Source: Stichopus chloronotus
Lineage: Eukaryota; Echinodermata; Holothuroidea; Aspidochirotida; Stichopodidae
Assembly (NCBI GenBank): GCA_021234535.1
Contig: CM037830.1
Location: 14,191,116 to 14,255,115, forward strand
DNA length: 64,000 bases
Reading direction: 5' to 3'
The translations under genes and the position numbers were made by a program. Positions 38,341 to 50,729 of this stretch are shown here, in pieces (the stretch's first letter is position 1; every line of letters starts with the position of its first letter). A model generated the notes under the pieces. The model saw only the letters and a list, made by a program, of their open reading frames with translations, was not told the DNA's origin and ran no database searches.

Positions 38341-38620
38341 GATAGATATATTCAAATTAAGGAATAATTGCAGTCTTCTTTTCAAGAAGTATAAAGGTTC
38401 TCTGAGATAGAAGTTTGGTTATTTGTTGCTAGAGAAGAAAATTTTTGCAACCAAACTTTCAAAAATTCCAATGCTTTTGACACAACTCAACTTATGCGTA
38501 ATATTTGGAGGAGTTGAAGCATTTGCAGATGTTTATTGATGAGACTGAATGGCTTAATAATGCTTCAAGCTATTTTGTTTGTATGCCGTGTTGGTGCATT
38601 TGAAATGTGGTATTTCCCTT
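38341..38620 (+). repeat. Family C dispersed repeat, copy 3
   Basis: gatagatatattcaaatta, gtcttcttttcaagaag, tatttgttgctag, aaactttcaaaaattcc, gcagatgtttattgatgag, actgaatggcttaataatg and gtatttccctt follow copy 1 in the same order and orientation. It lies in the intron before the second WW1 exon. Confidence 0.7.
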
Positions 38621-39029
38621 AAACTCACCGTCTTGAAAGTAGAAACTGCCGTCCCAGTTGGATTGACTGTAATCACATATCTGATCGAACTCTCGCACTC
38701 GTTAGCTCTGACGTCAGGGTCACATCGCTGATGGAGTTGATAGTTAAAACTGTTCAAACAATGAATGTCGCTGATGGCGAGTCATGTCCCTTGGAGAAGA
38801 AATTCAAGAAACCTTCAAATTAACAGGTTGTTTTCATGTTTGCTTCTAGGAAGAAATGAATTGTGTTGGTCTACTCATAAAAAGTTCATCCTTTATATGG
38901 CACAATATATTGGGAGGTTGCAGGTCTCCCTGAAAATACATTCTGTTTGCCCATTTAGCCCAATTTTAAAGGGGGTGTGGAAGAAAACCTTGTCAAATTT
39001 TCTCCCTTTTTGTCTTGTCCCGTTTACAG

Positions 39030-39142
39030 CCACGACAGGGAGGTGACCCAGTGGCACGATCCTCGTGATGAGAGCCAAGACAAAGAGGGAGGAGAAGAGG
39101 TAGAACAAGCGGAAGAAGGAGAGACAGACACTGTCAGTCAAG
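39030..39142 (+). CDS. magi: MAGI exon: second half of WW1
   Basis: This exon is 113 nt with acceptor cgtttacag and donor G/gtaagg. With the preceding GA it gives DHDREVTQWHDPRDES, the third strand of WW1 with its second Trp and the DPR end typical of MAGI WW domains. The remainder is a strongly acidic linker rich in Glu (EEVEQAEEGETDTVSQ) leading into WW2. Entry phase is 2 and exit phase 1, matching both neighbours. Compared with the usual HN.KTT.W.DPR, the His-Asp-Arg-Glu-Val stretch is a mild divergence. Confidence 0.95.
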
Positions 39143-39837
39143 GTAAGGATTTAGCAATGTCAAATCGATGTTAAAATTGTAAACAATTTGGCGCTAAAGA
39201 TCAGCCCATTTTGCTGCAGCAACTTCACTCCTTATCACTGCAGCATGTAGTTCAGCCAGCATTGGAGAGTTGGCTTGTTATTCTGAAGGGCTGTTATGTC
39301 AAAGGGTCATTATTCTTAATAAAAACATTTAGATCATTTTCTGAAGGGTTGTCATTTGGAAAGGTTGGTTTTTCTGAGTCAAAATAGAGTTCATTTTTTG
39401 CCCCGCATGTTCAGTTTGGAATAACAACCTGAAGGAAATACAACCCTTTGGAAAGCATTGCCCTCACTAAGTTGGAAGAATGACCCTTTGCAATGAAAAT
39501 CCTTTGTGATATGTACCACAGTTGCATTCAAGAAATGCACTGATCACTTTGTATAATGTAAAGATAAGATTGCTTCTGAACTGCATCAGGTGGGGCCATG
39601 TTATAGTTTAAGACTTGACTGACAAGAATGCTGAGATGTCATTTTCAAGACTTTTTTCTAATTCCCTTGTCAAGTTTACAGGTTTCTTTAAGGCTATCTT
39701 TAAAATTTCAGTGACACAAGCATGTATATATCAAAAAGACAGAAACTATCAATGCTGGTGAAGTATGACAGTTTTATGTAGTTAGGACAGTTGACGTGAA
39801 GACACGTTGTGACGACTCTAGCGAAAAGCAAAGGAGG

Positions 39838-39976
39838 GTAGGCTAAACCTTAGAGGGGGCAGTGCTACAATTAATTTCAAGGACATTTAGAGCAATGCTA
39901 AATGTATGCATTAGTAAAGCAAGGGGTAAATATATAGTCACTCGCAAATACCCAACCCAGTGATTTGTGGGGATTT
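39838..39976 (+). repeat. Family A copy, about 140 bp
   Basis: aggctaaaccttagaggggg, gcagtgctacaattaattt, atgcattagtaaagcaaggg and gatttgtgggga match the copy at 44750 along its length. It appears as a single end without a nearby inverted partner. Confidence 0.7.
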
Positions 39977-40699
39977 AATGTGGCTATCTTTTGTATCTAG
40001 AACACTGTGCAGAAATTGGTTCAGGGATGATTGGTCTCATCCAGCAAATCAGTGAGGTGTAGGTGGGTGGTCATGGATGGGCGGGCCATCAAAAGAATGC
40101 GCCATGCTCCTCAAAGAGCAAGCCATAAACACAAAACTGTGAAACAGAGAAACTGAAGAGATAGTGGATTTTGATCATTTAAGACGTGAATTTCCTGTGG
40201 TACATAGCCTGTGGTTTGTCTTTGTTAAATGTTATAAAGTTAGCATTTAAAGGAAGAGATGTTGCTTTCTTGACCCTTTGACTGTTGATTGTGATGATGC
40301 AATATTAAACCCCCGAGTTAGACAAGCACAAAACCTAGAAGAGACGACAAATTCAAAGTTTGATCCTTTGTGCCTTTCACATGAGAGCTTTAACTGACTG
40401 TAGACTGAAAGTATTGTCTGACAGGAATGATGTAAGATTAATTCCTAGATGTTTACTGGGTGTAATCAGCATTGACATTCAGTTCTTTCCCATGGTAAAA
40501 AAATGGAAATTTTACTAGGCTTCCTTTCCCCAAGAGTGACTGGATTGAACAAAATGTCCTCTTCAATCCATCAAGAATAGTTGTTCTGCTGATCCCAGCT
40601 TTTGTTCACTAGTATGGTAGTAACTGTCTTCCATGTTATCCACCCAAGTCAGTATCATGGTCCACATATCTTTACTGGGAGTGAATGATGAACATGGAC

Positions 40700-41215
40700 T
40701 AGGCAAAGCTGTTCAACATGTTTTGGTCAGGAGTTGACAAGATATACACAGGCAAGGCAATACTGTGCTCAGCTATCATTGTTAGCAGTAAATAAAAACA
40801 TACAGTAATCTTGGTACCACTATGCTGAACATGTTTCATTTGGAGTGGATAAGGAACATATATTTTTAAGGCAATACTGTGTCCAACATGTTCGCAGTAG
40901 GAGTGGATACACTGACAACATGTTTTGATGTGGAGTGGACTAAGAACTTGGTCAGTAACTCTATGTTCGTTCAACATGTTTCAATTGGTAATGTATGAGG
41001 AGCATTGTCAAGGGAACTTTGTTCAGCATATCCTGATTAGTGGTGGAGAGAGAAGAAGCATGGTTAAGATAACACGGTGTTCAGCATATCCTGATTGGTG
41101 GTGGACAAGGAACATAGAAAGCAACACTGACTGTTCAACAAATCTTGGTTGGAAGGGAAGGACAGTGAACTTTTCTAACTAACACTTTGTTCAACGTGTC
41201 TTTAGTTGGTAAACA
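40700..41215 (+). repeat. Degenerate minisatellite, nine units
   Basis: A phrase like gttcaacatgttttggttgg recurs near 40711, 40824, 40882, 40914, 40968, 41021, 41080, 41132 and 41188, typically every 50-60 bases, with gtggacaaggaacat and aggcaacactgtg between. Units are diverged, the two most alike (41021 and 41080) being 59 bp apart. Confidence 0.8.
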
Positions 41216-41544
41216 GTTATGTCATCTACCTACATGTATCTACCACATGACAAATAGATTTGTCAAGATTCACAATGTGAACATTTTTCATTGTTTTGTT
41301 ACTCTATATATACTGTATACCTATTTTACTGAATGAAATGGGCATTCCAGTTTGTGCATGGGATGGGAGAATGAGGAGTTTGGAAAAGGTAACAGGGGAT
41401 GGGTTTCATCTGCATATAAAATCACTCTCTTATTCATGTGTTATCGTGACATATGAGCAAAACTTTCTAATGTAAAGGAAGATGTAAACAATGCAAAATG
41501 CCAGCATCATCTTATTTTCACTCATATTTCAATCTCTTTTACAG

Positions 41545-41602
41545 ATTTACCCTACGGCTGGGAGAGGATCGAAGATCCGCAGTATGGCACTTATTTCATC
41601 GA
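41545..41602 (+). CDS. magi: MAGI exon: first half of WW2
   Basis: This 58-nt exon has acceptor ctcttttacag and donor GA/gtattt. With the incoming G it encodes [19 protein letters not shown] and ends with GA, which joins C of the next exon to give Asp. LPxGWE.I.DP.YGTY..D is the near-invariant first half of MAGI WW2. The split after the second strand falls at the same position as the split in WW1 (both phase 2), which suggests the two WW exon pairs arose by tandem duplication. The donor is weaker than its neighbours. Confidence 0.96.
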
Positions 41603-43779
41603 GTATTTGTCTCATTTTTCAATTTTATTTTACATAGAAATTTGTATGGTGAAAATTTAACACCCTGAGAGTGGTGTTGTGTCTTTAATCCGAATCGATG
41701 TTTATGCGTTTGACAGCATGGTCAACGGTAGACAGCTTCCCATCAGATGGTTAGACTTCGGACAGTTGAATAAGCAGTGTCCTATGAGGGCAATGAGACA
41801 GTCGAGACGAGAGCAACATTGAACCATGTTAAGGCGCGTTCACACTACAACGATATCGGATCGGATTACGATCCCATTTTTTTATTTTTAGTAAATATCT
41901 TCTCCATCTCTGATCGGAAAGAACCAAAAATTTGTCAACTTGTTTAAAGATATGATTTGTACCAGAGGACTATGAAAATGAACTGTTATCTAATTATTTT
42001 GTGACGTCACACCGACAGAAGGCTTTTATCGGACACTCGTGGTTCAATAAAAGCTGTCTGTCGGTGTGACGTCACGAAATAATTAGTATAAATTTAATTT
42101 TCGTAGTCATACGATACAAATCATTTATTTACACAAGTTGGCAAATTTTTGGTTCTTTCCGATCAGAGATGAAGAAGATATTTACCAAAAACGAAAAAAA
42201 TCGGATCGTAATCTGATCCGATATCGTTGTAGTGTGAACGCGCCTTTAGGCTAATGTTTGGTGATGATAATAATGACAGTTGACTAGGCGAATATGTAAA
42301 CAGGATTGATCAGGCTTTCAGGAACTTCATCTTCAGATCAGTGGGCTAAAAGTCAATCCTTCATGGATTGCCAGGACAATATATACAATTTAAAATGTTC
42401 TGGACTATTCTCCAAACCCCCAGTAATGTAGAGGGTCATAACAACATTCGAAAGAGTTCGAAGACTTACGACCTTACTAGCTGTCTCCATGGAAACGAAC
42501 AATTTAGAATCATATGCGATGAGAACCTTTGATGTCGAGGGTCAGCAAAATGTAAAGTACAGAGAATGTCGTAATGTCTCCATGGTAGTTTAAGGTTATC
42601 ACAGAATTCGACACAGTGCATTATGGAATAGACCTGTTGTGCATGTTACAGTACTCTTTACAGTACTCTTTACCAAAACACTAAAAGTCAACATTATAAG
42701 GAGGACTGTAGGAGGTACTACCAGTGTATGAATTACAGTTGACTGAATTTTTGGAATGTTATCTAGAAACCAAATGTAGGGGTTGGCCATGAATAGTACA
42801 ATGTCATTATGGGAGCTGTGCATCACTACAGCCGAGAGCATGGACAAAGAAACCCCAAGTAACCATTGTGTATGATTGAACGTTAACAATTGAACCAGAA
42901 ATGACTCAGTCAACAATAAATTAAGCTTAACAATAACATGCTTTGGTTGCAGTGTTTTACTGTTTTCATTAAGATCCTACACCCTGGAAGTCAGTCATCC
43001 TCTTAGAGATATATTCCTTTGTTGAAATGTAAAAGGTACTGGAGACAAAGATGTATGAGCAACCTCGCAGTTGGTGTACATCTTTAAGACTGTTTAACTG
43101 GTAGGACACTGTACATAGCACAAAAATCCAGTGCAAGTCACACTCTCTTTCCATATATGTATTAGAATTGCTCTGCCAGTTTGATCAGTGTGCTGTGAAG
43201 CCAATACCAGTATCTTTGATAATTTATGAGAGATGTGTAATCTCAAAACGAGTCGACTGGCATTGTCACTGCCAAATATTTTCACTACCATTCATAGCAA
43301 TCAAACCTTATTCCCCTAGTATTTCATGCCTTCAAGTCCATATGTGCCCTATGTTCATGCCTTGAACTTGACTTCATGCACACTTGATGTTAAAGTTATA
43401 AAAACCTCACATCAAAAAGAAGGATTTGATATTCGTAGTCTGTCAGATGAAGATTTTGTACTTGTTCACGTAGCTGATTGCTTTTTTTTTGCAGTAAAAA
43501 TTCCACCTCTGTTTAGAAATCCCCAAAACCACACGAACTATGATCAGCCATACTTGGTTAATTATCAAAGTTTTCCACTTGCAATCAAATCCATTACATT
43601 GATTTTGGACTTGATAATGATGTCTTCAATCTGTTAAAAACTTTTCAAAGAAGTCAAAAAGAGATTCTGTGAAAGGAATCAGATGGGATTTAAAATAAGA
43701 CAACAGAGTAAGAGGCATGTGAGGTTTCTTCACAGATTAATATGACACATTTTGTCACTTTTTTATCCCACTTTTAAAG
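41603..43779 (+). other. Intron of about 2.2 kb with a foldback MITE
   Basis: It contains the 414-bp foldback element at 41832-42245. The remainder, from 42.25 to 43.78 kb, has no recognisable feature. Confidence 0.9.
41832..42245. mobile_element. Foldback MITE of PIF/Harbinger type, 414 bp
   Basis: The ends AGGCGCGTTCACACTACAAC and its complement are matched over the whole arms; the two halves (about 190 bp each) are inverted copies with few changes around a short centre at about 42023-42055. TTA flanks each side (41829-41831 and 42246-42248), the 3-bp duplication typical of PIF/Harbinger elements. There is no coding capacity. Each arm carries a perfect TGACGTCA octamer (42002-42009 and 42067-42074). 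Confidence 0.85.
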
Positions 43780-43931
43780 CCATGTGAACCGTAAGACACA
43801 GTACGAAAGCCCTGTGAAGAACGGAAAGGTAAATGGCGAAAGGGCAGAGGATCCAGAGCTGACCGAAACAGTGACCTCTGCAAAGGAAGAAACCGTGGAA
43901 TCCAAGACTTCCAAAGAGGCATCGGAAAATG
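43780..43931 (+). CDS. magi: MAGI exon: second half of WW2 and acidic linker
   Basis: The acceptor is cttttaaag and the exon is 152 nt if it uses the first of two donors. It encodes HVNRKTQYESPVKNGKVNG and then an acidic, Thr/Ser-rich linker ending KEASEN. The motif H.NRKTQYE.P closes WW2; the Tyr replaces the usual second Trp of WW domains, a known MAGI peculiarity. Exit phase is 1, and its last G joins AG of the next exon to give Glu. A second donor in the same phase lies 21 nt downstream and would add GSYYTTS. Confidence 0.94.
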
Positions 43932-43954
43932 GTAGTTATTACACCACCTCAGGT
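43932..43954 (+). promoter_or_regulatory. Two in-phase alternative 5' splice sites 21 nt apart
   Basis: Two donor-like sites, G/gtagtt at 43932 and G/gtagct at 43953, are separated by exactly seven codons with no stop, and both leave phase 1. Either would keep the frame into PDZ1. Using the second would insert GSYYTTS into the linker between WW2 and PDZ1. Both are weaker than a gtaagt consensus, so use of both is plausible but not shown. Confidence 0.4.
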
Positions 43955-44379
43955 AGCTATATTTAAACAAGGGTTTCCTCCAGTTGATGTCGTGTTCGTC
44001 TCCTTGCAATCCATGCATGCCTGCAAAGTTGGAAAGATAGAGAAAAGAAAATGACATCCTTGTAGTGGCTGTTCCTTAAGCATCATTTCCTCAAGCATGA
44101 GATTCATGAATGGTTTTCTTTCCTCGTTTTCTCTCAGTGTACTTCATAATGGTGTTTTGTTGTCTCCCATTGCTGGGGAATGCTGGAATTCCTCTTCTCA
44201 TGACTCTTTGATTGGTTTTTTTGAGGGAATGTGGTTACAAGTTATTTTATCAGTCAATCACAATTCAAAGAAGTGTCTGTTCTTTGTGGTACATATTCTA
44301 CGTTATGCCGTAGCCAGTAGTCCAGCACTGGGTGCCCAATCTCATTGGAAATTTCAAAAGGTGAAGTTTGGAAACTAAC

Positions 44380-44505
44380 ATTTCACACCGCAGACATATA
44401 CTTATCCCTTGCCCCACTAATGCATCATTTGACCCTATGCTTAAATGGTTCTCGAAACTTATTCTATCACTGCGCCCTCTAAGGCCCAGCCCGCCCTAAT
44501 TTGCC
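44380..44505 (-). repeat. Family A copy, inverted partner
   Basis: On the minus strand it reads in family A order: cttagagggcgcagtg, atgatgcattagtgggg, caagggataagtatatg. With the copy at 44750 it brackets about 240 bp and forms an element of about 515 bp with inverted ends. Confidence 0.65.
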
Positions 44506-44749
44506 TTTCACTTGAGTGCTGACAACATGTTTTGGAAAAGCTCCGCTGTTCTTTGCCTCGCGCAAAGGTGGCTGACTTGGAAAACCTTGAGTATTCTTGT
44601 TTTTTCATTTCCAATTCTTTCGTCCTTTCTAGCCTGTTATATTTATCTGAATTTGCTCTCGCTTCTCCGAGAAATTAGTGTTTAAATAGTTCAGTATCGT
44701 GCAGGGTGCCTAGGACTGATATCCTATCGTGCTGCTGCACAGTTTAACG

Positions 44750-44896
44750 GTATCCAAGGGCGGTCTAGGCCTTAGAGGGCACGGTGCTAGAATTAGTTTT
44801 GAGGACGATTTGAGCGTAGGGTCAAATGATGCATTAGTGAAGCAAGGGGTAAGTAAAGTCACTCGTGAATACCCACAACAGGAAGTTGTGGGGATT
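44750..44896 (+). repeat. Family A copy with terminal hairpin
   Basis: ccttagagggcacggtgcta, gatgcattagtgaagcaagg and tacccacaacaggaagttg are family A phrases. The end forms a perfect 8-bp hairpin, CCCACAAC-aggaa-GTTGTGGG (44872-44892), and other copies can form a weaker version of it. Confidence 0.7.
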
Positions 44897-46094
44897 TTCC
44901 TTCTTTTTTTCTTTGGTCTTCATTGTTTTTAATACTTCATCGTCTCTCTTCTTATTGTCCATTTTGGCTTTCTGGGATGCATAATTTCCTTTGTCACATT
45001 CACTGTTTGCGTGTGAATACCATACTGCTTTGGCTAATAAATCAGGAGGCAAATAGAAGACTGCTTGCCAAAATAAAAAACAAATTGCAAAGTTGGCTAA
45101 ATGTGAAATAGGCATTAACTTTACATGCAGGTGATGCCATTTGAACTGATTTTATGCCAAAGTACCAAATAGTATTTACTGTGCCCGTCAAAACTTCTTG
45201 GCTACATAGTATTTTCAATAGAGTGTGCTTGTTTCATAATGTTCCATTTTTAAATAATTTTACCCTCAATTTATTGGAGCATGAAATATGTTTGTCCTGC
45301 CTGCCTTCAAACAGTTTTGATGACACAGTCTTTTTTTTTGTCATTGTGAAAAAAGTAGACCGACGGGTTTCTTGGAACATAATTTGTTGTGTGACTTCTC
45401 CGAGGAAGATGCACAAAGCATGCAATTTCCTCTTTAAGGGGAAATCAGGGTTTATTTTCACAATGTATTTCACTACAATTCCCCACCGGTATCGCAGTTA
45501 GAACTAACAAATATGATCAAGATTATCTCAAAACATGCGGACAATTTTGAGAAACGAGTCAAATTCACAAAAAATCGGCGAAGAACTCCGAAAGTCTGTA
45601 GCATCCATAATCATCAAATCACATATGAATATTCAATACCATCACCTTTTCAAGGTATGAGGAGGTGTGGCTAAACGGGTTCATACGTAGCCTACGTGTG
45701 CTGTATGTATCATCAGCTAAGATCACTAAGCTCTTGTTTACTTAGCATTGCACAATGCAGGAACAGCATGAGAACGATAAACATTCGGTAACGTTTATTC
45801 ATATAACGTCATCTCAGTCTTACGCTGTGATTGGTCATCGTGTAGAGGAGGCTGTCTTGTCTTGCACATTTAACGTTTATTTTTTGTACCCAACAAATAT
45901 TAGGAGTTCTCATTCAACAGTAATTAAGGCAATAATTACCGTTCCTTCTAACTTCAAACACCTCCCCAGTGTCTCTATATTTTGGTGAACAATCAGTTTA
46001 GGAAGAAAAATCAACTAAAGGTGAATTTTCTGTCAAATCCTGATTTCGGCTTTAGTATGAAATGTCACATTCAGCTCTATTTTTAAGAAAATAG

Positions 46095-48621
<2,527 letters not shown>

Positions 48622-49220
48622 GTGATGTTCTGGTCTACGTCAATGAAAAGAAGGTTTTGGGAAGCACCCACCAGGATGTGGTAACATTATTCCAGACGAT
48701 ACCGCCAGGAGAGAAAGTCACCATCGATGTTTGCCGTGGTTATCCACTACCCTTTGACCCCAGTGACCCTAACACAAATATTGTCACCACGTATGCTGTG
48801 GAGCCTCCAAAGAGCCCAAAAGACTCCCCAGGTGACAAAGTGGTGCCGTCACCTCTCCCAGAGAGGAGGAACACCCGTAGTGTATCTGTGGAGGACTTCA
48901 AAAATCATCGCAATAGTGAGGAAAACAAGGAGCCAGTCAATGGAGGCCCTCAGTCTCAGGGAGAGGGGAGAAGGCATGGTCCCAGGAAAAGCAAAGCTGA
49001 CTACAACTTGAAGAATTCACATACAAAGTCACTGCCAGACCTAACAAAGAAAGAGGAAATGGAGAATAGGGTCAAAACCCCCACTCCTTCCTTGAATCTA
49101 CCCTATCCTGGGGACAGTACACCACCCCACTTTTCCAAACCGGAGACCATCGTCGTGGAGCTCGTGAAAGGAGCCGACGGATTCGGATTCACCGTGGCAG
49201 ACAGTCCTCATGGACAAAAG
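48622..49220 (+). CDS. magi: MAGI exon: end of PDZ1, long linker, start of PDZ2
   Basis: At 599 nt this is the largest exon seen; it enters in phase 1 and exits in phase 0 (AAG/gttaga). Residues 1-50 finish PDZ1 (GDVLVYVNEKKVLGSTHQDV, then FQTIPPGEKVTIDVCRGYPL) and run into PFDPSDP, a MAGI hallmark. A linker of about 120 residues follows, rich in Ser, Pro, Lys and Glu, with PKSPKDSPGD and KSLPDLTKKEE, the latter echoing the SVPDITD-like motif of vertebrate MAGI linkers. The end (ETIVVELVKGADGFGFTVAD) opens PDZ2 with its GFGF loop. The reading frame is open a little upstream, but the frame with the preceding exon fixes the acceptor at ccatgttag. Confidence 0.97.
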
Positions 49221-50563
49221 GTTAGATACGTATTGCATATGTCCACCGTCTCTGTTGGGAATGGAAGCTTGTTGGCTGGAGAGGTTTTGTTAGTGTAAAG
49301 AATTCTCAAGAGAACATTTGATGTAAAGATAGTATGCATTGCAAAATAGCATCTTAAAAGCCCATCTTTGTCGAATGTGTTTCATTGTGACTAGATATGT
49401 GTGTACTGGCTGAAAAAAGAAGTGTGATGTGCAAGGAATTAAATTGTGATATTAGAGTGTTGCTGTTAGAGCATGTTTTGAAGAAAATGGTTTGTGATTT
49501 GTAAAATGTGTTAGTAAAGTGACAGACTGCCGGACACCTTGGTACCCCAATGAATTTACCGACACTGACTGCCGGGCATCTTGGTACCCTGTTGAATTGA
49601 CCAACTGCTGGTCATCATGGTGTCCAGTAAACTGACCACTAGACATCTTTGTGCCCCAGTGAACTTACAAACTGCTGGACATCTTGGCATCTCAGTGAAT
49701 TCAGTCACTGGACAGTTTTGTGCCCCAGTAAAGACTGACTGACTGATGCGCATCTTGCTACCAGGGTAAACTGACTGACTGCTGGACTCACTCAGTCACT
49801 TAGTCCCTTCATAGTGATTCCGACAATGAATGCACTGCACACTGATACATTACCCTGGTATCTGCCAACTGAAGTGATAGTATTTTGAGAATCTAGATCC
49901 ACTGGGGCGGCCGTGATTGTTGAGTGAAGTGTCCATGGGGCACTGATTTTATTCTTCTTTTTGGAAACAATGTTAGACTGTGCTTTGTTTTGTTCAGTCA
50001 GTTCTTATGATGTCAACATAGATACTGTCAAAGTAGCATGCACCCATAATTGGCTTCAGATTGTCCTCTCCCAGAGGTTATCCATACAAGCAAACAGACA
50101 CTGTTCTTACTTCGTCTCGAGTTGTTTTGTGAAATTCAATAAATTTGGCCAAAGCTGTCAAGTTTCCTTCATTTACCAATGACAAGTGGTCAAACCAAGA
50201 GGATTCGCCATGTGTTATCGCAAAGAAAATTTAAGAGTGAGTTGTTTCATTACTCAGTTTGAGTTTTGAAAGTCGTGACCAGACACTTTTCAGATTAATA
50301 CTAATTCATATGAACACTGCCAGGGTAAAAAAATTCAATACTTTTGGCAGTTCTCATAACTATTGAATGTGAAACTTGACTAAGTAAGCTAACTCCTAGC
50401 ATTGCCATTTGGTTGTACTCTTCAGAATCTACACAAATTTATCAATGTCAACTCAATGTGCCACTTAAATAGACTGTAACATCCCGATGGAGATACCACT
50501 TAGCATTTTAAATTGCACTGTTTTATCATACCGACATTCCTCTCTTTTTCATTCGCTGCACAG
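49221..50563 (+). other. Intron of about 1.3 kb with a minisatellite
   Basis: It holds a degenerate minisatellite at about 49521-49785. The rest has no recognisable feature. Confidence 0.9.
49521..49785 (+). repeat. Degenerate minisatellite, about seven units
   Basis: Units of roughly 33-45 bases follow the pattern gactgctggacatcttggt, then rccccagtgaactgac. They are imperfect, and the array ends in gactgactgactg-like stretches. Minus-strand open frames (QSVSVNSLGYQG-like) come from this array and are not genes. Confidence 0.8.
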
Positions 50564-50729
50564 ATTAAGCAAATTTTGGCACCTCAGAGGTGTAAAGATT
50601 TGGAGAAGGGGGACATCTTGGTGGAGATAAACAAAGAAAACATTCAAAGCCTTCATCACACTGAGGTGGTCAAAAAACTTAAGGAATGTCCACAGGGCTC
50701 AAAAGCAAGGATCGTGATACACAGAGGAG
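50564..50729 (+). CDS. magi: MAGI exon: second half of PDZ2
   Basis: This exon is 166 nt, with acceptor attcgctgcacag (phase 0) and donor G/gtaagc (phase 1). It encodes IKQILAPQRCKDLEKGDILV and goes on with EINKENIQSLHHTEVVKKLK and ECPQGSKARIVIHRGG. The pattern VKQIL......L..GD.IVEIN..N...L.HTEVV..LK.CP.GS...I.HRGG is that of MAGI PDZ2. The His of HTEVV, at the start of helix B, is consistent with class I ligands (S/T-x-hydrophobic). No further strong MAGI exon is visible in the window. Confidence 0.96.

Larger units (their letters stand above)
35270..39029 (+). other. Intron of about 3.8 kb
   Basis: It contains a family A copy (about 36150-36285), a T/G homopolymer stretch near 36850 and a family C copy (38341-38620) shortly before the next exon. 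No coding signal was found. Confidence 0.9.
39143..41544 (+). other. Intron of about 2.4 kb
   Basis: It holds a family A copy (39838-39976) and a degenerate minisatellite of nine units (about 40700-41215). At about 39280-39500 a short phrase like gaagggttgtcat recurs loosely. No coding signal is visible. Confidence 0.9.

Noticed and set aside
45154..45501. Plus-strand frame of 115 codons
   Set aside because: No domain, T-rich composition and intronic position; no usable splice borders in phase.
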